64,000 nucleotides of DNA from Asaia lannensis NBRC 102526 (GCF_024054035.1 NZ_JAMXQU010000001.1:372001-436000), one strand, 5' to 3'; shown: positions 46,671-55,822, counted from the first letter of the stretch. The notes: a model not told the origin generated them from the letters alone. Numbers and translations: made by a program.

Positions 46671-47759
46671 ATGGCGCGATCTGCCAGAAACGAAGAAAAC
46701 CCGACACCGATCGGACAATCTCCTGCGTTTCTGGAGATGCTCGACCATATTTCGCGCCTTGCCCCGCTCGATCGGCCTGCGCTGATCATCGGCGAGCGCG
46801 GTACGGGCAAGGAACTGGTGGCGGCCCGGTTGGCTCTGCTCTCGCCACGATGGGACAAGCCGCTCATCAAACTCAACTGTGCGGCTCTGCCCGATACGTT
46901 GCTCGACAGTGAGCTGTTCGGTCATGAGGCCGGGGCGTTCACGGGGGCACAGCGCCGCAGACTCTCCCGTTTCGAGCAGGCCCATGGCGGCACGCTGTTT
47001 CTCGATGAAATCGCCTCGGCCTCCATGGCGGTGCAGGAGAAACTGCTGCGCGTCATCGAATATGGCAGTTTCGAGCGTGTGGGCGGCAACGAGACGATCC
47101 ATGTGGATGTGCGCATTATCGGCGCCACCAATGCCGATCTGCCCGACATGGCACGCAGGGGTGATTTCCGTGCCGATCTGCTCGACCGCCTTGCTTTCGA
47201 TGTGGTTATGCTGCCACCGCTTCGTGCCCGTCAGGAAGATATCCCGATCCTGTGCGAGCATTTCGCGACCCGTATGACGGCAGGTCTGGGGCGCAAGCTC
47301 TTTGCCGGGTTCACCGACCGCGCCCGCGACAGGCTCATGCGCTATGACTGGCCCGGCAATGTGCGTGAGCTGCGCAACGTCGTCGAGCGCAGCGTCTATC
47401 GTATGGAGCGGCCCGAACGCCCTCTGGACGATATCGTATTCGATCCCTTCCGCAACGGGCCCGACTGGCTGAGGCCGCTGGCCAGCCGCGATCCGGATCC
47501 CGTTCCGGCGCCTGCGCGTGAAGCTCCAGCCACGCCCGTTATGCCGCCGACTGCGGCTTTGCCCGAGGGGCTGAATTTTACCGAGGCCACGCGCGCCTAT
47601 GAACGTAGCCTGCTCGAAACCGCCCTGCGCGATGCCCGCTTCAACCAGAAACAGGCCGCCACGGCTCTGGGTCTGACCTATTACCAGCTCAGACATCTGC
47701 TCCGTCAGCATGGGCTGGCCGATCGCAATGCGCGAAAGGCGATCGAACCGGGAGAGTGA
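46671..47759 (+). CDS. pspF: PspF-type sigma-54-dependent activator
   Basis: The 362-residue AAA+ activator has Walker A IGERGTGKE, the sigma-54-contact motif GAFTGA, Walker B GGTLFLDEIA, and the C-terminal helix-turn-helix NQKQAATALGLTYYQLRHLL. It has no N-terminal receiver domain, as in PspF. It should drive pspA transcription from a sigma-54 promoter and be held off by PspA. No standard GG-N10-GC promoter was found in the 133 bp between it and pspA. Confidence 0.92.
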   Translation: MARSARNEENPTPIGQSPAFLEMLDHISRLAPLDRPALIIGERGTGKELVAARLALLSPRWDKPLIKLNCAALPDTLLDSELFGHEAGAFTGAQRRRLSRFEQAHGGTLFLDEIASASMAVQEKLLRVIEYGSFERVGGNETIHVDVRIIGATNADLPDMARRGDFRADLLDRLAFDVVMLPPLRARQEDIPILCEHFATRMTAGLGRKLFAGFTDRARDRLMRYDWPGNVRELRNVVERSVYRMERPERPLDDIVFDPFRNGPDWLRPLASRDPDPVPAPAREAPATPVMPPTAALPEGLNFTEATRAYERSLLETALRDARFNQKQAATALGLTYYQLRHLLRQHGLADRNARKAIEPGE

Positions 47760-48304
47760 GGAAAGCGGAAATCTGGTCATGCAGGTGTTCTTGCAAAAAA
47801 CATGCCAAAGTAATTGTACCTGAGATATGTCCGCGTTTATCTCATTATATATGGCGTAAATCACCATAAATTGAGAGAAAGTGCCTCCGGTATGCCGGTG
47901 CGATCAATGCATCGGAAGATGCGCGAGCATGCACCCTGACAGGGCGTTTTTTCGCGGGGGCCACGGTCAGGGTGCGAAGCTGAACGTACCGCGCTGCTTT
48001 TCTGATGGACGGCGTGGATAAGCTGTTGCCCGGAGTTCGGCATCGTTCTCGCCTCAAGGCATGTGAATGCCCTGCCGGATCGGCTGCATTGCTTTGGTGC
48101 GTTTTCCTGAAGCGTGCGATCCGGGCATCGTGCGAGGGGCAGAACAGGCGTGAAACGCATCCTTATTGCCACAATGGATGACCATAAGGACATGAATGCG
48201 CGTTTGCGTTGACGCGACGATCATTCGTCCGCAAAAGAGCACCTCCACAGTCTGAATGCCCGCCAAGGCGCAACCAATTTGTGCGCCGGAGGCGCTGTTT
48301 CATC
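47760..48304. other. Intergenic region with hairpins before the DEAD-box gene
   Basis: This 545-bp stretch contains an AT-rich segment (47800-47880), a 10-bp inverted repeat (GCACCCTGAC / GTCAGGGTGC, 25-nt loop) at 47931-47975, and a structured leader just before the helicase (listed separately). No gene or tRNA was recognised. A non-coding RNA is possible but not shown. Confidence 0.5.
48238..48296 (+). promoter_or_regulatory. Leader that could mask the helicase ribosome site
   Basis: AGCACCTCC (48238-48246) can pair with the ribosome-binding GGAGGCGCT (48288-48296, one mismatch). Inside the loop GGCGCA and TGCGCC form a second perfect stem. Such a fold would hide the helicase Shine-Dalgarno. 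It is a reading of the sequence, not a predicted free energy. Confidence 0.4.
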
Positions 48305-49594
48305 ATGACCATGACATTCGACGAACTGGCGCTCGCGCCTGCTATTCTCAAGGCGCTGGACGAGGCTGGCTACAAGACGCCCACGCCGATCCAGGCGCAA
48401 TCCATCCCCCTGCTGCTGCAAGGCCGTGATCTGCTGGGCATGGCCCAGACGGGAACGGGCAAGACCGCTTCCTTCGCGCTGCCCCTTCTTCATCGCCTGG
48501 CCGCTGACCCACGTCCCGCGCCGAAAAACGGGGCCCGTGTTCTTGTTCTGGCGCCCACGCGTGAACTCGTCAGCCAGATTGCCGATGGGTTTGAGGCATT
48601 CGGTCGCCATCTCGATTTCAGCGTGACCACGATCTTCGGGGGTGTCAGCCAGTTTCATCAGGTCAATGCGCTGAAGGAAGGCGTCGATATTCTTGTCGCA
48701 GCCCCCGGTCGTTTGCTGGATCTGATCGAGCAGGGGCTTTGCGACCTGTCGACCCTCGAAGCTCTTGTGCTGGATGAGGCAGACCAGATGCTCGATATGG
48801 GCTTTGCCAAGCCAATCGAGCAGATCGTTGCTGCAACCCCGGTTGAGCGCCACACGATCCTCTTTTCCGCAACCATGCCGAAATCCATTGCGGCATTGGT
48901 AGACAGCCTGCTGCGCGATCCGGCGAAGGTGGAAATCGCCCCGCCTTCTACCACGGTCGATCGTATCGAGCAGACGGTCATGTTTCTCGATGCAGAGCAC
49001 AAGAAGGCCGCCCTGCTATCGCTTCTCAGCGCCCCCGATGTCGGACAGGCTGTCGTGTTCACGCTTCAGAAGAACATCGCCAATGAGGTCTGCTCTCATA
49101 TTACCGAAGCGGGCATCACGGCCGAAGCCCTGCACGGCAACAAGTCGCAGGGTCAGCGCGAACGGGCACTCGAAGCATTCCGCGAAGGTCGTGCACGGGT
49201 TCTCGTCGCCACAGATATCGCCGCACGCGGTATCGACGTCGATACGGTGACGCATGTGGTCAATCACGATCTGCCCAGCCTGCCTGAGGCATATGTTCAT
49301 CGCATTGGCCGTACGGGCCGCGCAGGACGTAGCGGGCGGGCCATCACCCTGTGCGATGCCGAGCAGCGCGCCTGGCTGCACGATGTGGAGCGCACGATCG
49401 GACGCGCACTGACAGTGCATGAAAATCACGAATGGCATTGCGAGAAAGCACGCCATTCCACGGCACGCGCACCGGTGCTCGGCGGTGGCCCGGTCAAGCA
49501 GGTCAAGGTGCCGAAAATACGCGAGCGCAAGATCTGGACCGATGAAGAAAAGGCTGCAGCTCGTGCCGCTGCCATGGCCAAACGCGCAATCTGA
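48305..49594 (+). CDS. DEAD-box RNA helicase (RhlE-like)
   Basis: The start at 48305 (ATG; another ATG at 48311) follows GGAGG. The 429-residue helicase has the Q motif TPTPIQAQSIP, motif I AQTGTGKTASF, PTRELV, VLDEADQMLDMGF, FSATMP and HRIGRTGRAGRSG in order. It unwinds RNA duplexes, often in cold-adaptation or ribosome assembly. The basic C-tail after about 375 ends EKAAARAAAMAKRAI. It is followed by a 17-bp hairpin. Confidence 0.95.
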   Translation: MTMTFDELALAPAILKALDEAGYKTPTPIQAQSIPLLLQGRDLLGMAQTGTGKTASFALPLLHRLAADPRPAPKNGARVLVLAPTRELVSQIADGFEAFGRHLDFSVTTIFGGVSQFHQVNALKEGVDILVAAPGRLLDLIEQGLCDLSTLEALVLDEADQMLDMGFAKPIEQIVAATPVERHTILFSATMPKSIAALVDSLLRDPAKVEIAPPSTTVDRIEQTVMFLDAEHKKAALLSLLSAPDVGQAVVFTLQKNIANEVCSHITEAGITAEALHGNKSQGQRERALEAFREGRARVLVATDIAARGIDVDTVTHVVNHDLPSLPEAYVHRIGRTGRAGRSGRAITLCDAEQRAWLHDVERTIGRALTVHENHEWHCEKARHSTARAPVLGGGPVKQVKVPKIRERKIWTDEEKAAARAAAMAKRAI

Positions 49595-49604
49595 GCCGTT
49601 TTAC

Positions 49605-49641
49605 TTGTGCATGGCAGAGGCAACGCCTCTGCCATGCACAA
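49605..49641. terminator. 17-bp perfect hairpin after the helicase
   Basis: TTGTGCATGGCAGAGGC and its exact complement flank AAC. It starts 10 bp after the helicase stop but has no T-tract, so it may protect the 3' end. Its right arm overlaps the start of the tandem repeat. Confidence 0.65.
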
Positions 49642-49705
49642 CTCTGGCTCCCACACAACTCTGGCTCCCACACAACTCTGGCTCCCACACAACTCTGGCT
49701 CGTAC
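49638..49705. repeat. 17-bp tandem repeat, four copies
   Basis: Unit ACAACTCTGGCTCCCAC; three perfect copies and a fourth ending CGTAC. No spacer variation, so it is not a CRISPR array. The array lies between the helicase and ugd genes, which are convergent. Confidence 0.9.
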
Positions 49706-49809
49706 CGTGTCATAAACGTCGGTACAGAAGCCTGATCGACCCGGGGGCGGTGACGTCAGGGCGCTGACCTCACCCTAGCTGACCTCACCTTATTGGTGGC
49801 CGGGACCTT

Positions 49810-51135
49810 TCAGGGGCGACCGATCGAGCGATAGGTGAAACCTGCCTCACGCAGGGCTGCCGGATCCCAGATATTGCGGAAATCGGCGATCACCGTGCCA
49901 CGCATGGCAGCTTTCAGCTTGGAAGGCGCGATAGCCCGGAACTCGTTCCATTCCGTCAGGACGACAAGCGCATCGGCACCCGTTGCAGCATCCTGTGCGG
50001 AGCTGGCGTAGATCACGCTTTCGGGCAGAAGGGGGCGGGCGGCTTTCATACCTTCCGGGTCGAACGCCTGTACGGTCGCCCCTTCTTCTGTCAGGCGCTG
50101 GATGAGAGGCAGCGACGAGGCTTCACGCATGTCGTCGGTGTCGGGTTTGAATGTCAGACCCAGAATGGCGATGGTCTTGCCTCGAACGGTTCCACCGCAC
50201 AGCGCGATGACACGTTCTGCCATGGCCGATTTGCGCGCTTCGTTGATCGACACCGTTGCCTCGACAAGCAGGGACGGGCTGCCTGCATCGCGTGCGATGG
50301 CTGTCAGTGCGCGCGTATCCTTGGGAAAGCACGATCCGCCATAGCCGGGGCCAGCATGCAGGAACTTGCGTCCGATGCGCTGATCGAGCCCCATGCCCCG
50401 AGCCACATCATGAATATTGCCGCCGACTTTCTCGCAGAGATCGGCCATTTCGTTGATGAATGTCACTTTCATCGCGAGAAACGCATTGGCGGCATATTTG
50501 GTCAGTTCGGCTGTTTCGAGCCCGGTCATGACGATGGGGGTCTCGATCAGGTAGAGCGGACGATAGAGCTGACGCATGATGGCATTGGCCGTCTCGCCCT
50601 TGTCGGCGCCGGTGTCATCAATTCCGATGATCACGCGATCCGGACGCATGAAATCGCCTATGGCGTTGCCCTCACGCAGGAATTCCGGGTTGGAAGCCAC
50701 ACTGAAGGTCAGATCGGGGCGTTCCTCGCGCAGAATACGCGCGACTTCGCGGCCTGTGCCGACAGGAACGGTGGATTTGGTCACGACCAGCAGGCCTTTT
50801 GGGGCGTGGCGGGCAATCTGGCGCGTGGCTTCATAGACATAGGTCAGATCTGCATGACCGTCCCCGCGTCGTGTCGGGGTGCCGACTGCAATGAAAACCG
50901 CATCGACCTGTGCGATCGCGGTCGACAGATCATCGGTAAAGCTGAGGCGACCGGCAGCGACATTGGCCGAGACGATCTTGTCGAGACCTGGCTCGTAAAT
51001 GGGGATGGATCCCGCCCTCAGGGCCGTCAGCTTGTCCTGATCGGCCTCGACAATCACCACCTCGGTGCCGAATTCCGCAAAACAGGCACCGGACACCAGC
51101 CCGACATAACCGCCGCCAATCATCGCTATGCGCAT
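49810..51135 (-). CDS. ugd: UDP-glucose 6-dehydrogenase
   Basis: The 441-residue enzyme oxidises UDP-glucose to UDP-glucuronate with NAD. The Rossmann motif IGGGYVGLVSGACF is at the N-terminus, and the catalytic cysteine is in GPGYGGSCFPKDT (about residue 260). The central and C-terminal UDP-binding domains are complete. It feeds exopolysaccharide or capsule synthesis. It stands alone, 226 bp downstream of the Hint operon on the same strand. Confidence 0.95.
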   Translation of the reverse strand: MRIAMIGGGYVGLVSGACFAEFGTEVVIVEADQDKLTALRAGSIPIYEPGLDKIVSANVAAGRLSFTDDLSTAIAQVDAVFIAVGTPTRRGDGHADLTYVYEATRQIARHAPKGLLVVTKSTVPVGTGREVARILREERPDLTFSVASNPEFLREGNAIGDFMRPDRVIIGIDDTGADKGETANAIMRQLYRPLYLIETPIVMTGLETAELTKYAANAFLAMKVTFINEMADLCEKVGGNIHDVARGMGLDQRIGRKFLHAGPGYGGSCFPKDTRALTAIARDAGSPSLLVEATVSINEARKSAMAERVIALCGGTVRGKTIAILGLTFKPDTDDMREASSLPLIQRLTEEGATVQAFDPEGMKAARPLLPESVIYASSAQDAATGADALVVLTEWNEFRAIAPSKLKAAMRGTVIADFRNIWDPAALREAGFTYRSIGRP

Positions 51136-51361
51136 GATCTATCCAATCCTATCCGAACACTCGTTTGTGCAGGGCGTAGCTCAAACGCCCGCAGGGATAA
51201 AGCGCTGGTGCCAGAACATGTCGAACCGGATCCGGCAGGGCCGGGATCAATGGCACGAATATGAGCCCGGAGTTCAGATGGAAATCATGATTTGAGGGCG
51301 GGATCTGACGGGTGCTGAACCGGTCCATGCCTGGCGTGCCCAAGGCCATGTCGCAGCGATC

Positions 51362-52945
51362 TCAGTGCGCTGCATTCAGCTGTTCGATCTCCAGTTTCAG
51401 CATTCTGGGCGCGTCATGATCCTGAGGCAGCGGGAGGAGGCCGGATGTGGTGGTCCAGCGTATATGACTGTTCTCAAGGGCACTCCAGCCGCCGAGGAGC
51501 GGAGATGTCAGATGATCGTCAAGACGCCTCGTATCGCCCCGATCGGTGATCTTCACCTGACCGATGAGCACGCCGAGATCGCGCCGGTCATCCACATAGG
51601 GTCCGATAGCCTGATCGGGGCGAGTGGTCTGTGTCGTGATATAGACGTGGTCGATATCCGAGGGGATCATGAATACCGCATAAGGGCCGTTCTGTTCCGT
51701 ACGGGCGATGATCCTGCCGTTCGGGGTTGTCAGCACGAAAGGGGCCTGCGGTGCAGGCTGTTCTTGCTGGACCATATAGCCAAGCTGCCCGGCACGCTCT
51801 GTCAGTTCGCGCCAGATTTTTTCTACCACCGGACGCTCGACCATGAGGGGGTAGGCCCGCTCGCGCGGCGGTTCGGTATCGCTGCTGCCGTGCGTGCCGA
51901 AAAGAAGACTGTTGGTGCCTCGGTAGTAGCTCTCCGCCCTGAGGTTCTCGGCATAGAGCAGGGCGTGATTTTCGACCTCGAGATGGTAGTAGGTATATTC
52001 CCTGATGGTGCGATCGTAGAAAATCGATCCGCCATTGACGAGCATACGCACCGGCACGAGGCTGTTCTGCACAAAGACGCAGTGTTCTGGCGTGACCAGA
52101 AGATCCCTCAACGGCTCTCCCGCCCCGAAGGCATTTCGTCTGATCCGGACAAGAAAGGCTTCGTCGGGTTGTGCGCCACGCAGGGTGATCTTTCGGCTTC
52201 CGGCCCAGATGACGGTCTGCACGCCACGGTCGGTGACGACCGTATCGCCTGTCCCGATGGTTTCGACCGGCCTTTTGCCGGAGGGCGTGAGGATCAGCGT
52301 CCCTTTGGCGAAGCACACCGAAATGATAAGGCCGCTACTGCCATCGCTCGAGAGCTTGTAGCCGGGAATGGAGCCATTGATCACGATGGTTCCGTTGGTT
52401 GTATAGATGATCATGCGCGAGGATTGCAGATCGACGCTGATGATCGTTTTGGGATCGAGATCGGTAATATCGATCGTGAACCCCTGAGCGCTGCCGTTGA
52501 TGGTCAGGTTCTGCAATTCGGCCGTGTTGGTCACGAGTTTTGACCCGGCGGCGATCTGAACAGTCAGGGGGCCTGTATTGAGCACGGTCGCTACCGCCCC
52601 GCCCGAAAGAGAGAGGGTCGAATTGCTTGCTGTGGTGACCTTTGCGCTGCTCCCGATGGTGATCGTTCCGCCCGAAATCGCAAAAGTACCGTTGATACTG
52701 CCGGAATTGATGAGCGATGTTCCTCCGCTCATGGTGAGAGGGCCAAGGCTTCCCCCGGCCAGAATGAGCGTGCCTGAATAGACAGTGACATTGGTGAGCG
52801 TCGATCCGGTGTTGGCGGTTACGCGCCCGCCCCCCACGGTTATGTTGTTGCCCTGCCCACCGCTATTGGCCGTCAGCGTATCGCTCGAGGCAATCACGAC
52901 GTCATTGGCGGCGCTGGTGGTTCCATCGATAACGTAGTCGGTCAT
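51362..52945 (-). CDS. Beta-solenoid plus Hint-domain protein (gene 4 of ACP/KAS operon)
   Basis: The 527-residue protein has an N-terminal repetitive strand-rich region (about 1-130; GSINGTFAISGGTITIGS) like autotransporter passenger repeats, then to residue 210 a less regular stretch. The Hint_2 domain begins with VCFAKGTLILTPSGKRPVE and includes VTPEHCVFVQNSLVPVRML and YYHLEVENHA. The C-terminal part carries GPYVDDRRDLGVLIG and LLPLPQ, shared with the protein at 33270-34736. No signal peptide is apparent. Its ATG overlaps the preceding gene. Self-cleavage or covalent attachment by the Hint domain is possible but not shown. Confidence 0.8.
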   Translation of the reverse strand: MTDYVIDGTTSAANDVVIASSDTLTANSGGQGNNITVGGGRVTANTGSTLTNVTVYSGTLILAGGSLGPLTMSGGTSLINSGSINGTFAISGGTITIGSSAKVTTASNSTLSLSGGAVATVLNTGPLTVQIAAGSKLVTNTAELQNLTINGSAQGFTIDITDLDPKTIISVDLQSSRMIIYTTNGTIVINGSIPGYKLSSDGSSGLIISVCFAKGTLILTPSGKRPVETIGTGDTVVTDRGVQTVIWAGSRKITLRGAQPDEAFLVRIRRNAFGAGEPLRDLLVTPEHCVFVQNSLVPVRMLVNGGSIFYDRTIREYTYYHLEVENHALLYAENLRAESYYRGTNSLLFGTHGSSDTEPPRERAYPLMVERPVVEKIWRELTERAGQLGYMVQQEQPAPQAPFVLTTPNGRIIARTEQNGPYAVFMIPSDIDHVYITTQTTRPDQAIGPYVDDRRDLGVLIGQVKITDRGDTRRLDDHLTSPLLGGWSALENSHIRWTTTSGLLPLPQDHDAPRMLKLEIEQLNAAH

Positions 52946-53799
52946 CGGTATGTCTCCTCGTTGCCGGCGACCAGCGTTGTTTTTTCCTGCATGCCGGAAG
53001 GCATTCGGGAAACCAGCGGTTCACAGGCGAACAGGCTGAGCAATATGCTGCGAAATGCCCTGAAAAAACGCATCGCCCTTAATCCGCCCAGTTCGGCGGC
53101 TGCACGATCATCCATGCGGGACAGATCCTCCAGCGAGATAATCGATGAGCCGATGACCATATGATCTTTCAGAAGCGTCACCGTATAATCGAGTCCTTCA
53201 AGGCGTATGGGCCAGCGTTGGAGGTCGATTTCATCCCACCGGCTTCCCATCATGACGGCGTGCGACAGATCGACACCGCTGAAAGACGCCGAGGCAATGT
53301 CGCAATCGCAGAAACTCGTCTCGTGACAATCGGCACCGCATAAGCGGGTGCCTGCAAGAAGCGCACCCTGGAACTGTGCCCGTGCAAGCGCCGCACCGGA
53401 TAGATTGGCTCCACGCAGGTCGGCACCGACGACTAACGCTGCGATCGCAGAAGCCCCGCAGAGCTGGGCCCCCATAAGGGAGGCATGGGAAAGGTCAGCA
53501 TTTTCGAGATCGGCCCCATAAAGCAGGGCCCCATCGAGCTGGCAGTGACGCAGGTCGGCTCCTCTGAGGCTGCATCGTGTCAGATCGGCATTGCGCAAGT
53601 CGCATCCGGCAAGCGCAGCACCGTCGAAATTGCCACTGACGAGGGGGAGCCCGCGCGCGAGGGCAATCTGCAGGGCATCTGCACGCAGGACGGAATCGGG
53701 CTTCTCTCTTTCTTCTTCATCGAAAGGCAGGCTCCACAGAACCGATGCATTGATTGCGTGTCTGATCGCGTAATTCCAGCTGCTTCTCGACACGATCAA
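52942..53799 (-). CDS. Pentapeptide-repeat protein (gene 3 of ACP/KAS operon)
   Basis: The 285-residue protein has about 25 pentapeptide repeats of the A(D/N)LxX type from residue 58 to 185 (CDLRNADLTRCSLRGADLRH), which fold as a right-handed four-sided solenoid. The N-terminal 55 residues include a helix; the C-terminal 100 carry an amphipathic segment (FFRAFRSILLSLF) that might associate with membrane. It overlaps both neighbours by ATGA. Other pentapeptide proteins bind gyrase or act in secretion systems; no specific role can be given here. Confidence 0.82.
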   Translation of the reverse strand: MIVSRSSWNYAIRHAINASVLWSLPFDEEEREKPDSVLRADALQIALARGLPLVSGNFDGAALAGCDLRNADLTRCSLRGADLRHCQLDGALLYGADLENADLSHASLMGAQLCGASAIAALVVGADLRGANLSGAALARAQFQGALLAGTRLCGADCHETSFCDCDIASASFSGVDLSHAVMMGSRWDEIDLQRWPIRLEGLDYTVTLLKDHMVIGSSIISLEDLSRMDDRAAAELGGLRAMRFFRAFRSILLSLFACEPLVSRMPSGMQEKTTLVAGNEETYR

Positions 53800-55055
53800 A
53801 CCTCCTTCCCGATGGCAAGGCAGCCATTGACCCCGCCGAACCCGAAACTGTTGAGCATGAATGTCGACAAGGGACGCTTCACCGGCTCGACCGGTAGATG
53901 AAAACGACTCAAACGGCTGGGAGTGACCAGATTGGTGTTTGGTGGAACTATGTCATGCCGAAGCGCTTCGAGGCCGAGCACGGCCTGCAATGCGCCGGAT
54001 GCTCCCAGGAGATGACCGGTCAGTCCCTTGCTCGATGACACGAACAGGGGTCGCTCCGCATCGCGGTCGCCGAAAACCTGCTCGATGGCATCGAGTTCCA
54101 CATCGTCTCCGTGCGGGGTGCCGGTCGCATGGGCGTTGATCCAGTCGATATCGTTGGGCTGCCAGCCTGCATCGCGCAGGGCTGCGCGCATCGCGGCAAC
54201 CGGACCAGCGCCCGAGGGCTCCGGGGCGACCAGGTCTCCCGCATCGGCGCTCTGACCGAACCCGACCACTTCGCCCAGAATGGGTGCGTTGCGACGATGT
54301 GCGTGATCGTGCTCTTCGAGTACGACGACAGCGGCCCCTTCAGACAGGACAAAGCCTGTGCGACCGACATCCCATGGGCGGCTGATTTGCCGGGCGGAAA
54401 GGGACTCGTCATGGCCGAGCGCGCGCAAATTGTCGAAAACCTTGATACCGGCTGCGTTGACAGGCGCTTCGGTGCCACCGGCCACCATGATATCGTTATA
54501 TCCGTCCCGTATGGCCCTGAAGGCCTGCCCTATGGTCAGGGTTCCGGTCGCACAGGCGCCGCTTGCACTATAGGCGCCTCCTCTGAAACCGTGCCGTGCC
54601 GATACGGAGGCTGAGCAGCTGTTTGTGAGAACGCCCGGCAGGTAGAAAACGGTTTTCTCCTGCTCCATACGTTTGGCGGCTTCGACAATTGTATTCAGTC
54701 CGCCAATGCCCGAGCCGATGATGACGCCGATATCGCGACGTGCGGCTTCGGAAAGCCTGTCGATCCCGGCCTGTCCGATGGCCTCTTCGGCCGCCACGAT
54801 CCCGAGCAGGATGAAGCGATCCAGTCTGTGACGTTCCTTTCTCGTGAGCAGGCGCTCATAAAGGCCTTCCAGACGATCGGGCACCCGGCCTACGCAGAAC
54901 CGGGTACTGGCCCGGTCGTAAAGAAATCGCTCGATTTCCAGATTTGCGGTGCCGGACAAAAGGGCGTTCCAGTTTTCAGCGGCCCCCAGACCCAGAGGAG
55001 ATACCGCACCCGCACCCGTAATGACCACGCGCCGACGGCTGCGTGCAGGGGTCAT
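53796..55055 (-). CDS. Beta-ketoacyl-ACP synthase (KAS I/II type; gene 2 of operon)
   Basis: The start at 55055 overlaps the ACP stop by ATGA, giving 419 residues; a longer frame into the ACP gene is rejected. It begins RRRVVITGAGAVSPLGLG. The catalytic Cys is in ASGACATGTLTIG, the two histidines in NAHATGTPHGDD and SSSKGLTGHLLGAS, so the C-H-H triad is intact and condensing activity is expected. It would elongate an acyl chain held on the preceding ACP. FabF proper is usually linked to fabD/fabG/acpP, so this looks like a specialised copy. Confidence 0.9.
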   Translation of the reverse strand: MTPARSRRRVVITGAGAVSPLGLGAAENWNALLSGTANLEIERFLYDRASTRFCVGRVPDRLEGLYERLLTRKERHRLDRFILLGIVAAEEAIGQAGIDRLSEAARRDIGVIIGSGIGGLNTIVEAAKRMEQEKTVFYLPGVLTNSCSASVSARHGFRGGAYSASGACATGTLTIGQAFRAIRDGYNDIMVAGGTEAPVNAAGIKVFDNLRALGHDESLSARQISRPWDVGRTGFVLSEGAAVVVLEEHDHAHRRNAPILGEVVGFGQSADAGDLVAPEPSGAGPVAAMRAALRDAGWQPNDIDWINAHATGTPHGDDVELDAIEQVFGDRDAERPLFVSSSKGLTGHLLGASGALQAVLGLEALRHDIVPPNTNLVTPSRLSRFHLPVEPVKRPLSTFMLNSFGFGGVNGCLAIGKEV

Positions 55056-55375
55056 GTTTTTACCATGGGTGCCGTAGCAGGAAGATCCTGCGTGGGGGCG
55101 TATGAGCGTTCCGTAACAATCGCTATGCAATCGGCAACAGTTTTGACGCGGGAAAGGTCGACATTCTGCAGATCGATGTGGAAGGTCTCTTCAAAGGCGA
55201 AGGCGAGCTGTACGACATCGAAACTGTCGGCGCCCAGGGTGTCGGCCAGCTGACTGTCTTTGGGTAGCGCAGCGACATCCTGCCCGAAATGCTCTGCGAT
55301 TATGCGGACCACGGTGTCATCGACAGATACTGTGTGGATGGTGTCTTCATGCATCGCTGGCTTATCGGTTGCCAT
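55052..55375 (-). CDS. Dedicated acyl carrier protein (gene 1 of operon)
   Basis: The 107-residue protein starts at 55375 with AGGAAGG upstream. The acyl-carrier core is VVRIIAEHFGQDVAALPKD, then LGADSFDVVQLAFAFEETF with Ser in the GADSF motif that takes the 4'-phosphopantetheine arm. The N- and C-terminal extensions make it longer than housekeeping AcpP (about 80 residues), a sign of a specialised carrier. Its partner synthase follows with a 4-bp overlap. Confidence 0.9.
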   Translation of the reverse strand: MATDKPAMHEDTIHTVSVDDTVVRIIAEHFGQDVAALPKDSQLADTLGADSFDVVQLAFAFEETFHIDLQNVDLSRVKTVADCIAIVTERSYAPTQDLPATAPMVKT

Positions 55376-55822
55376 GTCGAATCGGCCTTCCTGACGAGGC
55401 TAAATTTTGCGTAACACTATTGTGATATCCCCCGCAGCATAAGACCAGATAATTCTGGCTATAATTTTCTTTAGGGTTCGCAGCTTATGGCGTGCCCTCC
55501 AGGCTGTATCGGTGCCAGATGCCTATCGCGAGGGCGGCCCTGGCCTGACGAAAATCCATGACAATCGATGCCGCCCTGACTGGCCCTCGCGCGCGCAAAG
55601 ATGAGGGGAGACGTTGTCCGTCCGGTCTCTGCCATCACGAATGCCATGTTCCCCGGGCCGATTGCCGGTCGCTGCATGACGTGGTTGCCGCCATGCCACG
55701 AAAACGTCGGTTGCCTTTCGCTGGCGAGAGGAAGAGAATTGACCGATACGCCAGACAGATACGCTCTTCTCCGATACTGTTTTTGCCATAGAACGGCACA
55801 GCGCTCTCTGCGGTAGCGCAGA
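55376..55822. other. Divergent region between the ACP operon and an efflux gene
   Basis: This 447-bp gap must contain the promoter of the four-gene operon on the minus strand. The stretch at 55400-55490 is AT-rich compared with its surroundings and is the likely place. Short open frames show nothing recognisable. No operator or RNA was identified. Confidence 0.5.

Noticed and set aside
49638-49705. Short direct repeats considered as a CRISPR array
   Set aside because: The 17-bp units are adjacent without spacers and no cas gene is near.
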